Source of the DNA: Chloroflexota bacterium
GTDB taxonomy: Bacteria; Chloroflexota; UBA6077; CF-72
DNA length: 64,000 nucleotides
Assembly: GCA_019247515.1 (NCBI GenBank)
Contig: JAFAOS010000570.1
Location: forward strand, 1 to 64,000
Direction: 5' to 3'
In this document: positions 14,820-23,656 of the stretch, in pieces
Numbering within the stretch: position 1 is the stretch's first letter
Layout of the letters: each line of letters starts with the position of its first letter
Position numbers and translations under genes: made by a program
Notes under the pieces: generated by a model
The model's database searches: none
The model's input: only the letters and a program-made list of their open reading frames with translations
What the model was told of the DNA's origin: nothing

Positions 14820-15944
14820 ATGCCAGGACTGACACGCCGTCGATTGATTTCGCAGACACTCGGATCGAGCGCGGCGGTGCTGCTGGCCGCGTGCACGGCT
14901 TCTCCAGCGGCCGCTCCCGCATCCAACCCTACGGCGCCGCCCGCCCCGACTTCTCCATCCGCCGCGCAGCAGGCGCCCACCCCGCTGAGTCCACCCGTCG
15001 ACATCAAGGTCACCACGCTGGGCCTGGCGCCCGAGGCGGCACTGTTCATTGCCTCCGACAAGGGCTACTTCAAAGACGAGGGGCTCAACGTCGAGATCGT
15101 GCCGTCCAACAGCGGAGAGCAATTGCCGGCACTGGCCACCGGCCAGGCACACTTCGGCAATCTCTCGCCCAGTCCGCAGACGTTCAACGCGATGGCCCAG
15201 GGCATCACCATCAAGTACATCGCGCCCTACATCGTCATCCCTCCGGACGATGCCGCGGCCGCGTTCGTCGTCGCCAGAGCCCTGGTCGACAGCGGCAAGT
15301 ACCAGGATTACGAGGACCTCAAAGGCCTGACGCTCGGCTCCGCCAACTGGGATGGCGCCAACCGGCTGTACGTCGAGCGCGTCCTGCAGCGGGGCGGCCT
15401 GACGTTCGACGACATCACTCCGCAACAGCTCCAGTTCCCGGACATGGTGCCCGCGCTGGCCAACGGCAAGATCGACGGGGCGTGGCTGGTCGAACCGTTC
15501 GTCAGCATCTCCGAACAGCGTGGCGCGGCCAAACGACTGGTCAACGACGGCGAACTGGTCCCCGGCGATCAGCCGGCCAATCTGGGCCTGAGCGGTGTGT
15601 TCGAGAAAAGTAACGGCGAAGCGGCGAAGCGATTCCTGGTGGGGTGGCTGCGTGGCCAGCGCGATGCGTGGCACGCCTTCGACCGGCGCGACGTCGCGCC
15701 GGATGAGGCGATCGGCATCCTGATCAATCACACGTCCATCAAGCAACCGCAGCAGTACCTGGACGCCATGCAACAGAAGGCGCTCGGCGGGTTCGAGCCG
15801 AACGCCACCGAGAACGTCAAGGTCTTGTCGGACTGGCAGGATTACTTCGTCAAGATCGGTACGCAGAAGACGAAGTTCGACATCAATTCCCTGGTCGACA
15901 CCAGCTACGGCGACTACGCGCTGCAGCGTCTCGGCCGCGTCTGA
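14820..15944 (+). CDS. NitT/TauT-family ABC transporter substrate-binding lipoprotein (1)
   Basis: This is an exported binding protein of 374 residues from the ATG at 14820. The N-terminus has TRRRLIS (Tat-like twin Arg) and a lipobox ending LLAAC, then an Ala/Pro-rich tether. The fold is SsuA/ThiY-like: VDIKVTTLGLAPEAALF, GYFKDEGLNVEIV, QAHFGNLSPSPQTF and GKIDGAWLVEPFV. The likely partners are the permease and ATPase at 22847-24519, which lack an immediately adjacent receptor. The ligand is probably a small organic acid or aromatic acid feeding the surrounding oxygenases; this is context-based inference. Confidence 0.85.
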   Translation: MPGLTRRRLISQTLGSSAAVLLAACTASPAAAPASNPTAPPAPTSPSAAQQAPTPLSPPVDIKVTTLGLAPEAALFIASDKGYFKDEGLNVEIVPSNSGEQLPALATGQAHFGNLSPSPQTFNAMAQGITIKYIAPYIVIPPDDAAAAFVVARALVDSGKYQDYEDLKGLTLGSANWDGANRLYVERVLQRGGLTFDDITPQQLQFPDMVPALANGKIDGAWLVEPFVSISEQRGAAKRLVNDGELVPGDQPANLGLSGVFEKSNGEAAKRFLVGWLRGQRDAWHAFDRRDVAPDEAIGILINHTSIKQPQQYLDAMQQKALGGFEPNATENVKVLSDWQDYFVKIGTQKTKFDINSLVDTSYGDYALQRLGRV

Positions 15945-15948
15945 GGCC

Positions 15949-16890
15949 TCACGCGGGCTGCCCCAGGCCGACTTCCTCCAGCACGGCGGGCAGCCCCTCG
16001 CGGTATGTCCGGTACCTGGGCTGCCAATCAAGCAGTTGTCTGGCGCGCGCGTTGCTCATGCGGCAGTTCAGCACGCGCGACTCCATCTGCACGGGACTCG
16101 TCCACCTCAAGGCATCGGCCTGCGCCACCGAGCCGACGGGCGGCTGGCCCAGCAGGGCGCTGGCATAGTCGGCAAACGCTCTCGCCGTCACGGGTTCATC
16201 GTCCACCGCGGCGATCGCCGCCACGCCGGGTGCCCGCTCGGCCGCCAACCGGAACACCTCGGCAACGTCGTCCACGTGGACGTACGGAACGATGTTGTCG
16301 CCACCGTCGACGACCGTGTAGCGCCCGTCGCGCAGCAGCGGCAACACGCGTTCGAGAAACCAGCTGCCCGCCCCGTACACTGTTCCTGGCTGAATCATGA
16401 TCACTGGCAGACGGCCAGCCGCCCGCACCTCGTCCCAGTAGCGAACAACCTGTTCGCCGAGACGACCATAGCCCCGAAAGTCGTAGCTCGCGGTCTCGTC
16501 GATCCACTCACCTCCGGGGTGATCGCCATAAATGGACGTTCCCCCCGTCACGACGACCGGTCGAGGCCCGACCTCGTCGAGGACATTCACCAGGTTGCGC
16601 GCGTGCTGCACGAGTCGTGCGCCGATGCTGGCGACCATCTCCTCGTCCACACGCTGCGTGATGAACGGAGGCGAGGCGAGGTTGATCACCACCTCACTGG
16701 CGCGGAGTGCGTCCGCGTACGATGCTGGCGTCTCGGCGTCGCCGATCACCGGCTCGGCGCCCAGCTCCCGCAACCGAGCTGCCTTCTCAGAGCCGCGTGC
16801 CAGACCCGTGACCGAGTGTCCCGCGCCGACCAGCGCACGGACAACGCGCTGGCCCATGAATCCGGTGCCGCCCAGGATGAAAGCCCTCAC
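15949..16890 (-). CDS. NAD-dependent epimerase/dehydratase (extended SDR)
   Basis: The 313-residue Rossmann protein begins VRAFILGGTGFMG (GxxGxxG cofactor motif). It has TGGTSIYGD and the PGTVYGAG and YVHVDDVAEVF motifs typical of extended SDRs. The catalytic Tyr-x3-Lys is not clear (GYGRLGEQ occupies that place), so it may be an NADP-binding or atypical member. The start is GTG at 16890, supported by GGAGGG 8 bp upstream; earlier in-frame starts would add Arg/Ser-rich sequence with no family match. It is divergent from the LigAB operon. Confidence 0.75.
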   Translation of the reverse strand: MRAFILGGTGFMGQRVVRALVGAGHSVTGLARGSEKAARLRELGAEPVIGDAETPASYADALRASEVVINLASPPFITQRVDEEMVASIGARLVQHARNLVNVLDEVGPRPVVVTGGTSIYGDHPGGEWIDETASYDFRGYGRLGEQVVRYWDEVRAAGRLPVIMIQPGTVYGAGSWFLERVLPLLRDGRYTVVDGGDNIVPYVHVDDVAEVFRLAAERAPGVAAIAAVDDEPVTARAFADYASALLGQPPVGSVAQADALRWTSPVQMESRVLNCRMSNARARQLLDWQPRYRTYREGLPAVLEEVGLGQPA

Positions 16891-16990
16891 TCGATCGACC
16901 CTCCAGTTTTGGGACGACGTGCCCGCAATCTGAGACTCGGGTAGTATAGGCTCGCTCGCCGTGCGGACGGAGCTTTCTCGGAGCCGCGGG

Positions 16991-17905
16991 ATGACGGGGA
17001 TACGCATCAGCACGCCAACCGCCTCGATCGACGGACTCGAAGCAAAATTCGTCGACGTCGACGGCATCCGCACGCGCTATTACGAGCTCGGTCGGCCTGA
17101 TGCCGCGGCAATGCTGCTGTGCCACGGCGGCTTGCCTGGCGTCTCTGACGCCAACGTGTGGAGCCTCAACCTGGCGCCCCTCGGTCAGCACTTTCACGTT
17201 TTCGCCGCCGACAAGCTGGCCAGCGGTCTGACCGATGCGCCAGCGCCCGATGTGCCGTACACCATGGCCCTTCAGACGCGGCACATGTACCGCTTTCTGC
17301 AGACGGTCGGCATCTCCAGCGCGCACCTGGTCGGGCAGTCGTTCGGCGGCCTGCTGATCACCCGCCTGGCTCTGCACCACGCCGAGCTTGCCAGAAGCAT
17401 GGTGATCGTCGACAGCGCCACGACCGCACCCGAGGTCGGCGACTACGAGGCGCGCCGCCAGGGCATGCAGCGCGAACCAGCGCGTGACGAACGCGAGGCC
17501 GTGACGCGGGGACTCCACCGACTGTCTTTCGATCGCTCGCACATCTCGGACGAATTAATCGACGCCACGCTGTTGATTCAACGCACGCCGGCGATGCAGG
17601 CGTGGAAACGACGCTGGGCGACCGAGGAGCCCAGGTTCATGGACGACTACCAGCGCACCAAGCTGGAGACACTCCAGCACCTGGAAGCTGGCGAGCTGAA
17701 GGAGGTGCCGACGCTGCTGTACTGGGCGCGCAACGATCCGACGGCGATTCTGGAACAAGGCCGCGCGGTATTCGACCTGCTGGCCACCACCAACCCGCGG
17801 CTGCGTATGATCGAGGTCAACCACGCCGGGCACTTCCACTTCCGCGAGTACCCGGACGAATTTGTCGACAACGTCACGCGTTTCATCCAGCGTTTTGCAC
17901 CATGA
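16991..17905 (+). CDS. Alpha/beta-hydrolase (1), first gene of the LigAB operon
   Basis: The 304-residue enzyme has the alpha/beta-hydrolase fold. The nucleophile elbow is GQSFGG, preceded by an oxyanion region LLCHGGLPG. A late ARNDPTA acid region and the catalytic His in NHAGHFHFREYP complete the triad. GGAG at 16980-16983 selects the ATG at 16991 over a GTG at 16961. It shares a 4-bp ATGA overlap with the LigA-like gene, so it is translationally coupled to the ring-cleavage dioxygenase and probably acts on a ring-cleavage product or an ester side chain. Confidence 0.85.
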   Translation: MTGIRISTPTASIDGLEAKFVDVDGIRTRYYELGRPDAAAMLLCHGGLPGVSDANVWSLNLAPLGQHFHVFAADKLASGLTDAPAPDVPYTMALQTRHMYRFLQTVGISSAHLVGQSFGGLLITRLALHHAELARSMVIVDSATTAPEVGDYEARRQGMQREPARDEREAVTRGLHRLSFDRSHISDELIDATLLIQRTPAMQAWKRRWATEEPRFMDDYQRTKLETLQHLEAGELKEVPTLLYWARNDPTAILEQGRAVFDLLATTNPRLRMIEVNHAGHFHFREYPDEFVDNVTRFIQRFAP

Positions 17906-18165
17906 GCGCCTTCGACATCGACAAGCTCCTGCACAGCATCAGCACCCGGCCAGCCTGGGAGGAGTTCCTGACGCAGGCCGATGCGCGCATGGACGCCTGC
18001 AACCTGACGCGGCCCGAGCGTGAGGCGCTGCTCGGCGGTGATGTTCGAACGCTGTACGAAATGGGCGTGAACGAATATTTGCTGTTGCGCTATTCGGGCT
18101 GGATCGGGCTCGGCGGCGGTCGACTGACTCGGGCGCTGGTTGGCGCTCGACGGGAGGCGCGCTAG
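17902..18165 (+). CDS. LigA-like small subunit of extradiol dioxygenase
   Basis: The 87-residue all-helical protein matches the LigA family (alpha subunit of protocatechuate 4,5-dioxygenase). It contains FLTQADARMDACNLTRPER, then EALLGGDVRTLYEMGVNEYLL. LigA forms a lid over the LigB active site. It starts within the upstream hydrolase stop codon and is directly followed by the LigB gene with no spacer, as expected for a stoichiometric complex. Confidence 0.85.
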   Translation: MSAFDIDKLLHSISTRPAWEEFLTQADARMDACNLTRPEREALLGGDVRTLYEMGVNEYLLLRYSGWIGLGGGRLTRALVGARREAR

Positions 18166-19002
18166 GTGGCCAGGCTGGTGGCGGCGCTGGCGACCGTTCA
18201 CAACCCGTTCATCACCGCGTTTCCCGATGCCGCGCCGTCCGAACAGGCGGATGCCGTCCACGCCGGCTTCGGGCTGTTGCGTGCCGAGCTGGAGCATGCG
18301 TCGCCGGACTGGGCGCTGGTAATCACCAACGAACACCTGCGCAACGCCTTCTATCCCTATCTGCCGCCGTTCGCGCTGGGTGTCGCTCCGCAATTCCAGT
18401 CCGTCGAGGAAGTGCGCAACGCCGGCCTGGGCGCACAGGTGGTGCCCTCGGACGAAAACGTGGCAAGTCAGCTGCTGGAGTCGGTCTGGGACGGCGGCGT
18501 GGACGTCGCGGTCACCCACGACCTCCTGCTGGACCACGGCACGATGGTGCCGCTCCATTTCCTCACGCCGCGCCTGGACCTGCCGATCGTGCACATCCAC
18601 CAGGCCACGTCGCGGGGACCGCGCCCGCCCCTGAAACGCTGCTATCAGCTCGGCCAGCTGATTCGCGAGTTTGTCGAGACCCGTCCGGCCTCCGAGCGGG
18701 TCGCCCTGGTCGGCACCGGCGGACTGTCGCACTGGGTGGGGACACCGCGCATGGGCGAGGTCAACGCCGAATGGGACCAGGCGCTGCTGCGCATGCTGGT
18801 CGAACGCCGTGACAGCGACCTGCTCAGCATGAGCAATGCCGAAATCGAAGCCGCCGGCAACGGCGCCCACGAGGTCCGTAACTGGGTCACGATCGCCGGC
18901 GCAACGCGGGGCTGCCCCGCGGAGGTCCTCGGCTACGTCGAGCACATCCAGCCGTGGACCATGGGCAGCGCCCAGATCAAATTCCACGTCCAGGGAGGAT
19001 AG
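18166..19002 (+). CDS. LigB-type extradiol ring-cleavage dioxygenase, catalytic subunit
   Basis: This is a 278-residue class III (LigB) Fe(II) dioxygenase. Probable ligands are His12 (ATVHNPF), the His of ITNEHLRNAF and a C-terminal Glu. The catalytic His is in GTGGLSHW, matching His195 of Sphingobium LigB as I remember it. It cleaves a catecholic or gallate-type ring at the meta position. The GTG start at 18166 directly follows the LigA stop. Operon neighbours (Rieske oxygenase, two C-C hydrolase candidates, bicupin) make a complete hydroxylation, cleavage and hydrolysis route plausible. Confidence 0.85.
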   Translation: MARLVAALATVHNPFITAFPDAAPSEQADAVHAGFGLLRAELEHASPDWALVITNEHLRNAFYPYLPPFALGVAPQFQSVEEVRNAGLGAQVVPSDENVASQLLESVWDGGVDVAVTHDLLLDHGTMVPLHFLTPRLDLPIVHIHQATSRGPRPPLKRCYQLGQLIREFVETRPASERVALVGTGGLSHWVGTPRMGEVNAEWDQALLRMLVERRDSDLLSMSNAEIEAAGNGAHEVRNWVTIAGATRGCPAEVLGYVEHIQPWTMGSAQIKFHVQGG

Positions 19003-19013
19003 GCTCGAAACTC

Positions 19014-20360
19014 ATGCCAGGCTTCGACAATGCGGAGGAAGAAGCGCTGGTCCGCGTCGGACCAGGCACGCCGTCCGGTGAACTGTTCCGCCGGTACTGG
19101 TTGCCCGTGGAAGCCTCCGAGAACCTCCAGATTGGCGACGCGCAGCACTCGATCAATGGTCCCAGGAACCCGCTCCAGGTGCGCGTTCTGGGCGAGGAGC
19201 TGGTGCTGTGGCGCGACGGCAGCGGACAGGCGCACCTGATGGACGAGCACTGCGCGCATCGTGGCACCTCGCTGTACTGGGGTCGCGTCGAGCCGGATCG
19301 CATCCGCTGCCTGTACCACGCCTGGGCGTACGACGGGACCGGTCAGTGCGTCGAGCAGCCCGCCGAGCCGCCGGACAGCACGTTCAAGAACCACATCCGC
19401 CAGCAGACGTATCCGACGTGCGAGGTCGGTGGCCTGATCTTCGCGTACATGGGTCCGCCCGACAAGCAGCCGTGCTTCCCCAGGTACGACATCCTGTTCC
19501 GCGACGATGGTCTGCGAATTACCGGCAAGGGCGGCTACATCCAGGGCTGCAACGTCTTCCAGGCGCTGCTCGACAACAACCTGGACATCTGGCACCCGGA
19601 GTTCGCGCACAACTGGTTCATGCGCCGTGAGGCGATCGTCAGCATGCACCACGGCATCGACGGTCGACCGGCGTCCCCCGTTCGCTACGACCGGACGCCC
19701 TGGGGCACCCGCGACATGGTGCTCAAGGACACCGCGCAACCGGGCGTCTATGAATATTACGAGCTTCACACCGTGTTCCCGGCCGCTCGCTGCAACCGCA
19801 ACGCGCTGCGCTGGGGCATCCCCGTCGACGACTACCGCACGCGCTGGTTCGTGGTCGAGTTCTACGAGTACGGTCCGGACGGCAAGCTCACCCCGGATTC
19901 GGAGCGCGCGGCCAACAATCGCGGGCCGACTTCCATGACGCATGCGACCGCGGAACCGGCCGACAACTGGGTGCGCGACGTCGGCGCCTGGTGGAACTTC
20001 GATCATCGCATGCGCGGCGGAGTGCTGTGGGAGGACGAGGTCATCTGCGGGACCCAGGGCACCGAGGCTCGGCACGGGTTGCCCGATTGGGAAAAGTGGC
20101 ACCTCGGATCGTCCGACCGCGGGGTGGTGCTGCAGCGCCGCGTCTGGCGCGAGCAGATCGAGCGCATCGAGCAAGGGCTGGACCCGGTCGGCATCGAGCG
20201 CGACCCGCGCAAAGCGGCGGATCTCATTCGGATTCCGGCCGAACGCATCATCACCAACTGGGAGCACGGCAACGCGCTGATGCAGATGAGCGCCGAAGAG
20301 CGTGCCGCCTCGATGAGCAGCTCCAGCGGCAGCCGCGTCTATTCCCTCACTACGAGGTAA
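19014..20360 (+). CDS. Rieske non-heme iron oxygenase, alpha subunit (2)
   Basis: The 448-residue oxygenase has Rieske ligands CAHRGTS and CLYHAW and an iron site in NNLDIWHPEFAH (D-x2-H-x4-H). It begins EALVRVGPGTPSGELFRRYW as in the other two Rieske proteins, but it is longer. It sits in the operon between LigB and the second hydrolase, so it may generate the diol or remove a substituent before ring cleavage. The start is ATG at 19014; GGAGG at 18995-18999 is somewhat distant. No cognate reductase is nearby. Confidence 0.9.
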   Translation: MPGFDNAEEEALVRVGPGTPSGELFRRYWLPVEASENLQIGDAQHSINGPRNPLQVRVLGEELVLWRDGSGQAHLMDEHCAHRGTSLYWGRVEPDRIRCLYHAWAYDGTGQCVEQPAEPPDSTFKNHIRQQTYPTCEVGGLIFAYMGPPDKQPCFPRYDILFRDDGLRITGKGGYIQGCNVFQALLDNNLDIWHPEFAHNWFMRREAIVSMHHGIDGRPASPVRYDRTPWGTRDMVLKDTAQPGVYEYYELHTVFPAARCNRNALRWGIPVDDYRTRWFVVEFYEYGPDGKLTPDSERAANNRGPTSMTHATAEPADNWVRDVGAWWNFDHRMRGGVLWEDEVICGTQGTEARHGLPDWEKWHLGSSDRGVVLQRRVWREQIERIEQGLDPVGIERDPRKAADLIRIPAERIITNWEHGNALMQMSAEERAASMSSSSGSRVYSLTTR

Positions 20361-20368
20361 TCACTGAA

Positions 20369-21205
20369 ATGACACTCGCGACCGAGACGTCGGAGGCGAG
20401 CACCAGCCGGTCGGCGCAGGTGCACGACTACCGACTCCACTATCACGACGTCGGCCAGGGCCCGGTGGTCGTTATGCTCCACGGCGGTGGACCCGGCGCC
20501 AACGGCTGGAGCACTTTCCGCTTGAACGTCGAAGCGTTCGCGCCACACTTTCGGTGCCTGATTGTGGACCTGCCCGGTTTCGGCAAATCCGACGCGGTGG
20601 TCATCCCGGACGACCGCTGGCAATTCAACGCCCGCGCGGTCGCCGGGCTCCTGGAGGTCCTGGGCGTCGATCAGCCGGTGAGCCTGGTTGGCAACTCGGC
20701 CGGCGGCGCCAGCGCGCTAGAATTCGCGCTGCAATTCCCACAACGCACCGCCAAACTGGTGCTGATGGGGCCAGGTGGTGGCGGCGCCAGCCAGTACTGC
20801 CCGCTACCAACCGAAGGCGACCGGCTGCTGATGGCCACCTTCCGGGAACCGAACGAAGCCAACATGCGGCGGCTGTTCGAGGTGATGCTGTACGACCACT
20901 CGCTGATCGACGATGCGCTGATACGCGATCGCGTGATGGCGGCCCAGAACCCCGAGCAGCGCGAGGCGCGCCGCAAATCCGCGCGCAAAGTCGGCGAGCC
21001 GCTGCTGGACCTGGAGAAGATCGAAGCGCCGACCCTGCTGGTGTGGGGCCGCGACGACCGGTTCAATCCCTACGACATCGGCATTCGCATGCTGTCGCTG
21101 ATGCCGAACGCGCAACTGCATGTCTTTTCACATTGCGGGCACTGGGTCCAGCAGGAGCACCCTGAGGCGTTCAATCGGCTGGTGGTCGATTTCCTGACGC
21201 ACTGA
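20369..21205 (+). CDS. Meta-cleavage product C-C hydrolase (BphD/HsaD-like)
   Basis: This is an alpha/beta-hydrolase of 278 residues with strong meta-cleavage-product hydrolase character: the HGGGPGANGW oxyanion segment, the VDLPGFGKSD strand, nucleophile LVGNSAGG, acid WGRDDRF and catalytic His CGHWVQQEHP. Enzymes of this group hydrolyse the C-C bond of 2-hydroxy-6-oxo-hexadienoate products formed by extradiol dioxygenases. Its place 8 bp after a Rieske oxygenase and downstream of LigAB supports that role. It is clearly distinct from the hydrolase at 16991. Confidence 0.88.
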   Translation: MTLATETSEASTSRSAQVHDYRLHYHDVGQGPVVVMLHGGGPGANGWSTFRLNVEAFAPHFRCLIVDLPGFGKSDAVVIPDDRWQFNARAVAGLLEVLGVDQPVSLVGNSAGGASALEFALQFPQRTAKLVLMGPGGGGASQYCPLPTEGDRLLMATFREPNEANMRRLFEVMLYDHSLIDDALIRDRVMAAQNPEQREARRKSARKVGEPLLDLEKIEAPTLLVWGRDDRFNPYDIGIRMLSLMPNAQLHVFSHCGHWVQQEHPEAFNRLVVDFLTH

Positions 21206-21294
21206 CAACGCTGACAACCGTCTCCAGCCCCGCGGCGGCTGTTCACCGTGACAATTCGCTTCGAACTTGGCTACGCTCAGGAGGAGCTTTCCCA

Positions 21295-22263
21295 ATGACC
21301 ACGTCACATGAACTACTCGACGGCTTACCCCTCGACGAACGCGTCGTCCGTCTCGAGCGCGATCCGCGTTTGCTCCTGACACCCGGCCGCGCACCGGGGC
21401 GCACCCCTCCGCCTCCGCAGCCCCTGGACGTGGTCTCCTTCAACCCGACGTACGTGCCGCGACCGTTCAGTCCGCCCGACGACATTTACGAAAACGCCAG
21501 CACGCGCATCGAGCTGCAGGACATGAACGGCCGTCAACCGTTCTATCACCGCAACGTGAGCGTCGACGAGATGTCGTACCAGGTCACCGGCCCGCGCATG
21601 CTGATCACCGAGCTGGGCACGGTGAACCTCGAGCCGGGCGACTTCGTCCGCATACCTGTCGGCGTGGCCCACGACAACTGGGGCCGCCACGAAATCCACC
21701 TGTTGTTCTACGTGCGCGAGCGCATGCAGGAGCAACTTCAGGCTCGGCGGCGCTCAGAACCGCACGTGTTCGGGGATTGGCAGCCCGCCGAGGTGACCGA
21801 GATGATCGGCGACGGCGACGTGCGCACCTTCCAGATGGCTGACGAGCAACTGCTGGTCGACCATGTGCACGCCGACGAGCGTCGGCTGAACGTCACGCGC
21901 GTGGACCAGTCGGCGCGCGCCACCACGTGGGTCTGGAAGTCTCCAAGCGTGTGGATTGGCATGACCGCGCTCGATCCCAGCGACGGGTCCGAGTACCAGC
22001 GCCATCGGGTCGCCGAGGAGGTCCAGTACCAGGTCGAAGGCAAACGCAAGCTGGTCAGCCAGTGCGGCTGCGTGGACCTGGAGCCGGGCGATTTCGTGAA
22101 GATTCCGCGCGGCTGCGCCTTCACCAGCGTGAGCGACGCCACCACCCGCTACATCAGCGTGTTGTCGCTGAATCCCCTCGAGCGACTCGCGAAGGTCTCG
22201 CGCCAGGCCGAGTTTCGATCGATGGAAGAAATGCTCGGTCTTCAGCCGGCCGTCAGTCGCTAA
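21295..22263 (+). CDS. Bicupin protein, possible ring-cleavage or isomerase role
   Basis: The 322-residue protein contains two related cupin modules. The first is around VDEMSYQVTG and VNLEPGDFVRIPVGVAHD. The second is around AEEVQYQVEG and VDLEPGDFVKIPRGCAF. Cupin 1 keeps a plausible His in GVAHD; cupin 2 lacks the usual His set, so it may be structural. Dioxygenases such as homogentisate 1,2-dioxygenase and gentisate dioxygenase share this architecture, but no specific match can be claimed. AGGAGGAG at 21279-21286 gives a strong start at 21295. It is the last gene of the LigAB operon and overlaps the convergent VOC gene by 4 bp. Confidence 0.75.
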   Translation: MTTSHELLDGLPLDERVVRLERDPRLLLTPGRAPGRTPPPPQPLDVVSFNPTYVPRPFSPPDDIYENASTRIELQDMNGRQPFYHRNVSVDEMSYQVTGPRMLITELGTVNLEPGDFVRIPVGVAHDNWGRHEIHLLFYVRERMQEQLQARRRSEPHVFGDWQPAEVTEMIGDGDVRTFQMADEQLLVDHVHADERRLNVTRVDQSARATTWVWKSPSVWIGMTALDPSDGSEYQRHRVAEEVQYQVEGKRKLVSQCGCVDLEPGDFVKIPRGCAFTSVSDATTRYISVLSLNPLERLAKVSRQAEFRSMEEMLGLQPAVSR

Positions 22264-22775
22264 TCGAGGACCGGTCCCGTCGTCACAGGCTGGTAGGCGG
22301 GCCCGCCAGCGGCGACGAGCTCGTCGGATTCCGCCAGCACGGCGTCTGGCGTCTGGTCCAGGTTGAGCGACTTGCGGAAGGGTTGGCGCACGTCGCGACC
22401 CGTCTGCCAGTAGACTTCGTTCCGATTGCCCTCAGGGTCGAAGAAGTAGATACCGACGGCGTTGCCGTGGGTGACCTCTTGCTGGACCTGAATGCCTTCT
22501 GCTCGAAATCGATCGTGAAAGTCGAGCACATCCTCGAGCCGCGCCACACGCCACGAAATCTGGTGCGTGACTCTGACCTCGGGACCACCCACCCGTCCAA
22601 GCGCCAGGACCAGCTCGTGGTGCTCGGCATCCGGCCGCGACGAGAGAAAGACCATGCCTTCGGCTTCGTTCTCGTCGGTCACCTGCAAGCCGAGCACACG
22701 TGTGTAGAAGTCCTTCATGCGCGGGAGGTCGCTGACCCACAGGCCGGTGTGGCCGAGCTCGGCAATGGCTGTCAT
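22260..22775 (-). CDS. VOC-family extradiol dioxygenase-like protein
   Basis: The 171-residue glyoxalase/bleomycin-resistance fold protein has probable metal ligands His9 (LGHTGLWV), His in EHHELVL, and Glu in RNEVYW. These match the catechol 2,3-dioxygenase-like His-His-Glu triad. The size corresponds to one pair of beta-alpha-beta modules, shorter than true two-domain catechol 2,3-dioxygenases. It is convergent with the bicupin gene. It could cleave a catechol or act as an isomerase or epimerase. Confidence 0.8.
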   Translation of the reverse strand: MTAIAELGHTGLWVSDLPRMKDFYTRVLGLQVTDENEAEGMVFLSSRPDAEHHELVLALGRVGGPEVRVTHQISWRVARLEDVLDFHDRFRAEGIQVQQEVTHGNAVGIYFFDPEGNRNEVYWQTGRDVRQPFRKSLNLDQTPDAVLAESDELVAAGGPAYQPVTTGPVLD

Positions 22776-22846
22776 CAGCCAGCAAGCTTAGCAGTGTCTC
22801 GAATAGCGCGACACCCTGCCCGTGCGCGACGCCGTCTGCCGATTGA

Positions 22847-23656
22847 TCAGGCGCTGGGGTCGCTCGTGCCGGCGCGCACCACTTCCTCGCGCAGCGCGCG
22901 CCAGATTTCGGCGGTAAGCTCACCGTAGCGGGCATCGGCGCGCATATCGAACAGGGAGCGAGGGCGCGTGAAGGGCACGTCGATGAGCGCCTTCACGCGA
23001 CCGGGCCGCGCCGTCATCACCAGGATGCGGTCCGCCAAGAACACCGCCTCGTCGATCCCGTGGGTGATGAAGATGACGGTCTTGCGCTGCTCGCCCCACA
23101 AGCGCAGAAGCTCCTCCTGGAGCACGAGCTTGGTTTGCTCGTCGAGTGCCGCGAATGGCTCGTCCATCAACAGCACTTCCGGATCGTTGGCAAAGGCGCG
23201 CGCAAGACTGACGCGCTGCTTCATCCCGCCGCTCAACTGGTGCGGAAACGCGCGCGCGAACTGCGTCAGACCGACCCGCTCGAGGTAGTAGTCGACCGGT
23301 TCGTTCAGCGCCCTGCCACGCACGTCGCGCATGCGCAGGCCGTACGCCACGTTGTCACGCACGTTCATCCACGGAAAGATGCTCTGCTCTTGAAAAACCA
23401 CCGATCTCAGCGGCCGATTCCCCTCGCCGGGCTGGATGTGGACCTGCCCGGCGGTCTGTTGCTCCAGACCGGCGAGCATGCGCAGCAATGTGGTCTTGCC
23501 GCAGCCAGAGGGTCCGACGATGCACAGAAACTCGCCGTCGCGCACGTTGATGCTGACGTCCTCGAGCGCGATCAGTGGACCGGACTGTGCGCGAAAGACC
23601 TTCCACACCGACGCGATGCGGACTCTTTCGGTGGAGGCGGCGATCACTTGCGCCAT
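22847..23656 (-). CDS. NitT/TauT-type ABC transporter ATP-binding protein
   Basis: The 269-residue ATPase has Walker A GPSGCGKTT, signature LSGGMKQRV, Walker B VLLMDEPF and the switch His in ITHGIDEA. It belongs to the SsuB/TauB group that energises uptake of sulfonates, nitrate or aromatic acids. The ATG at 23656 overlaps the permease stop by 13 bp, so the two are coupled. The two substrate-binding lipoproteins in the window (14820 and 29857) are the likely receptors. Confidence 0.9.
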   Translation of the reverse strand: MAQVIAASTERVRIASVWKVFRAQSGPLIALEDVSINVRDGEFLCIVGPSGCGKTTLLRMLAGLEQQTAGQVHIQPGEGNRPLRSVVFQEQSIFPWMNVRDNVAYGLRMRDVRGRALNEPVDYYLERVGLTQFARAFPHQLSGGMKQRVSLARAFANDPEVLLMDEPFAALDEQTKLVLQEELLRLWGEQRKTVIFITHGIDEAVFLADRILVMTARPGRVKALIDVPFTRPRSLFDMRADARYGELTAEIWRALREEVVRAGTSDPSA

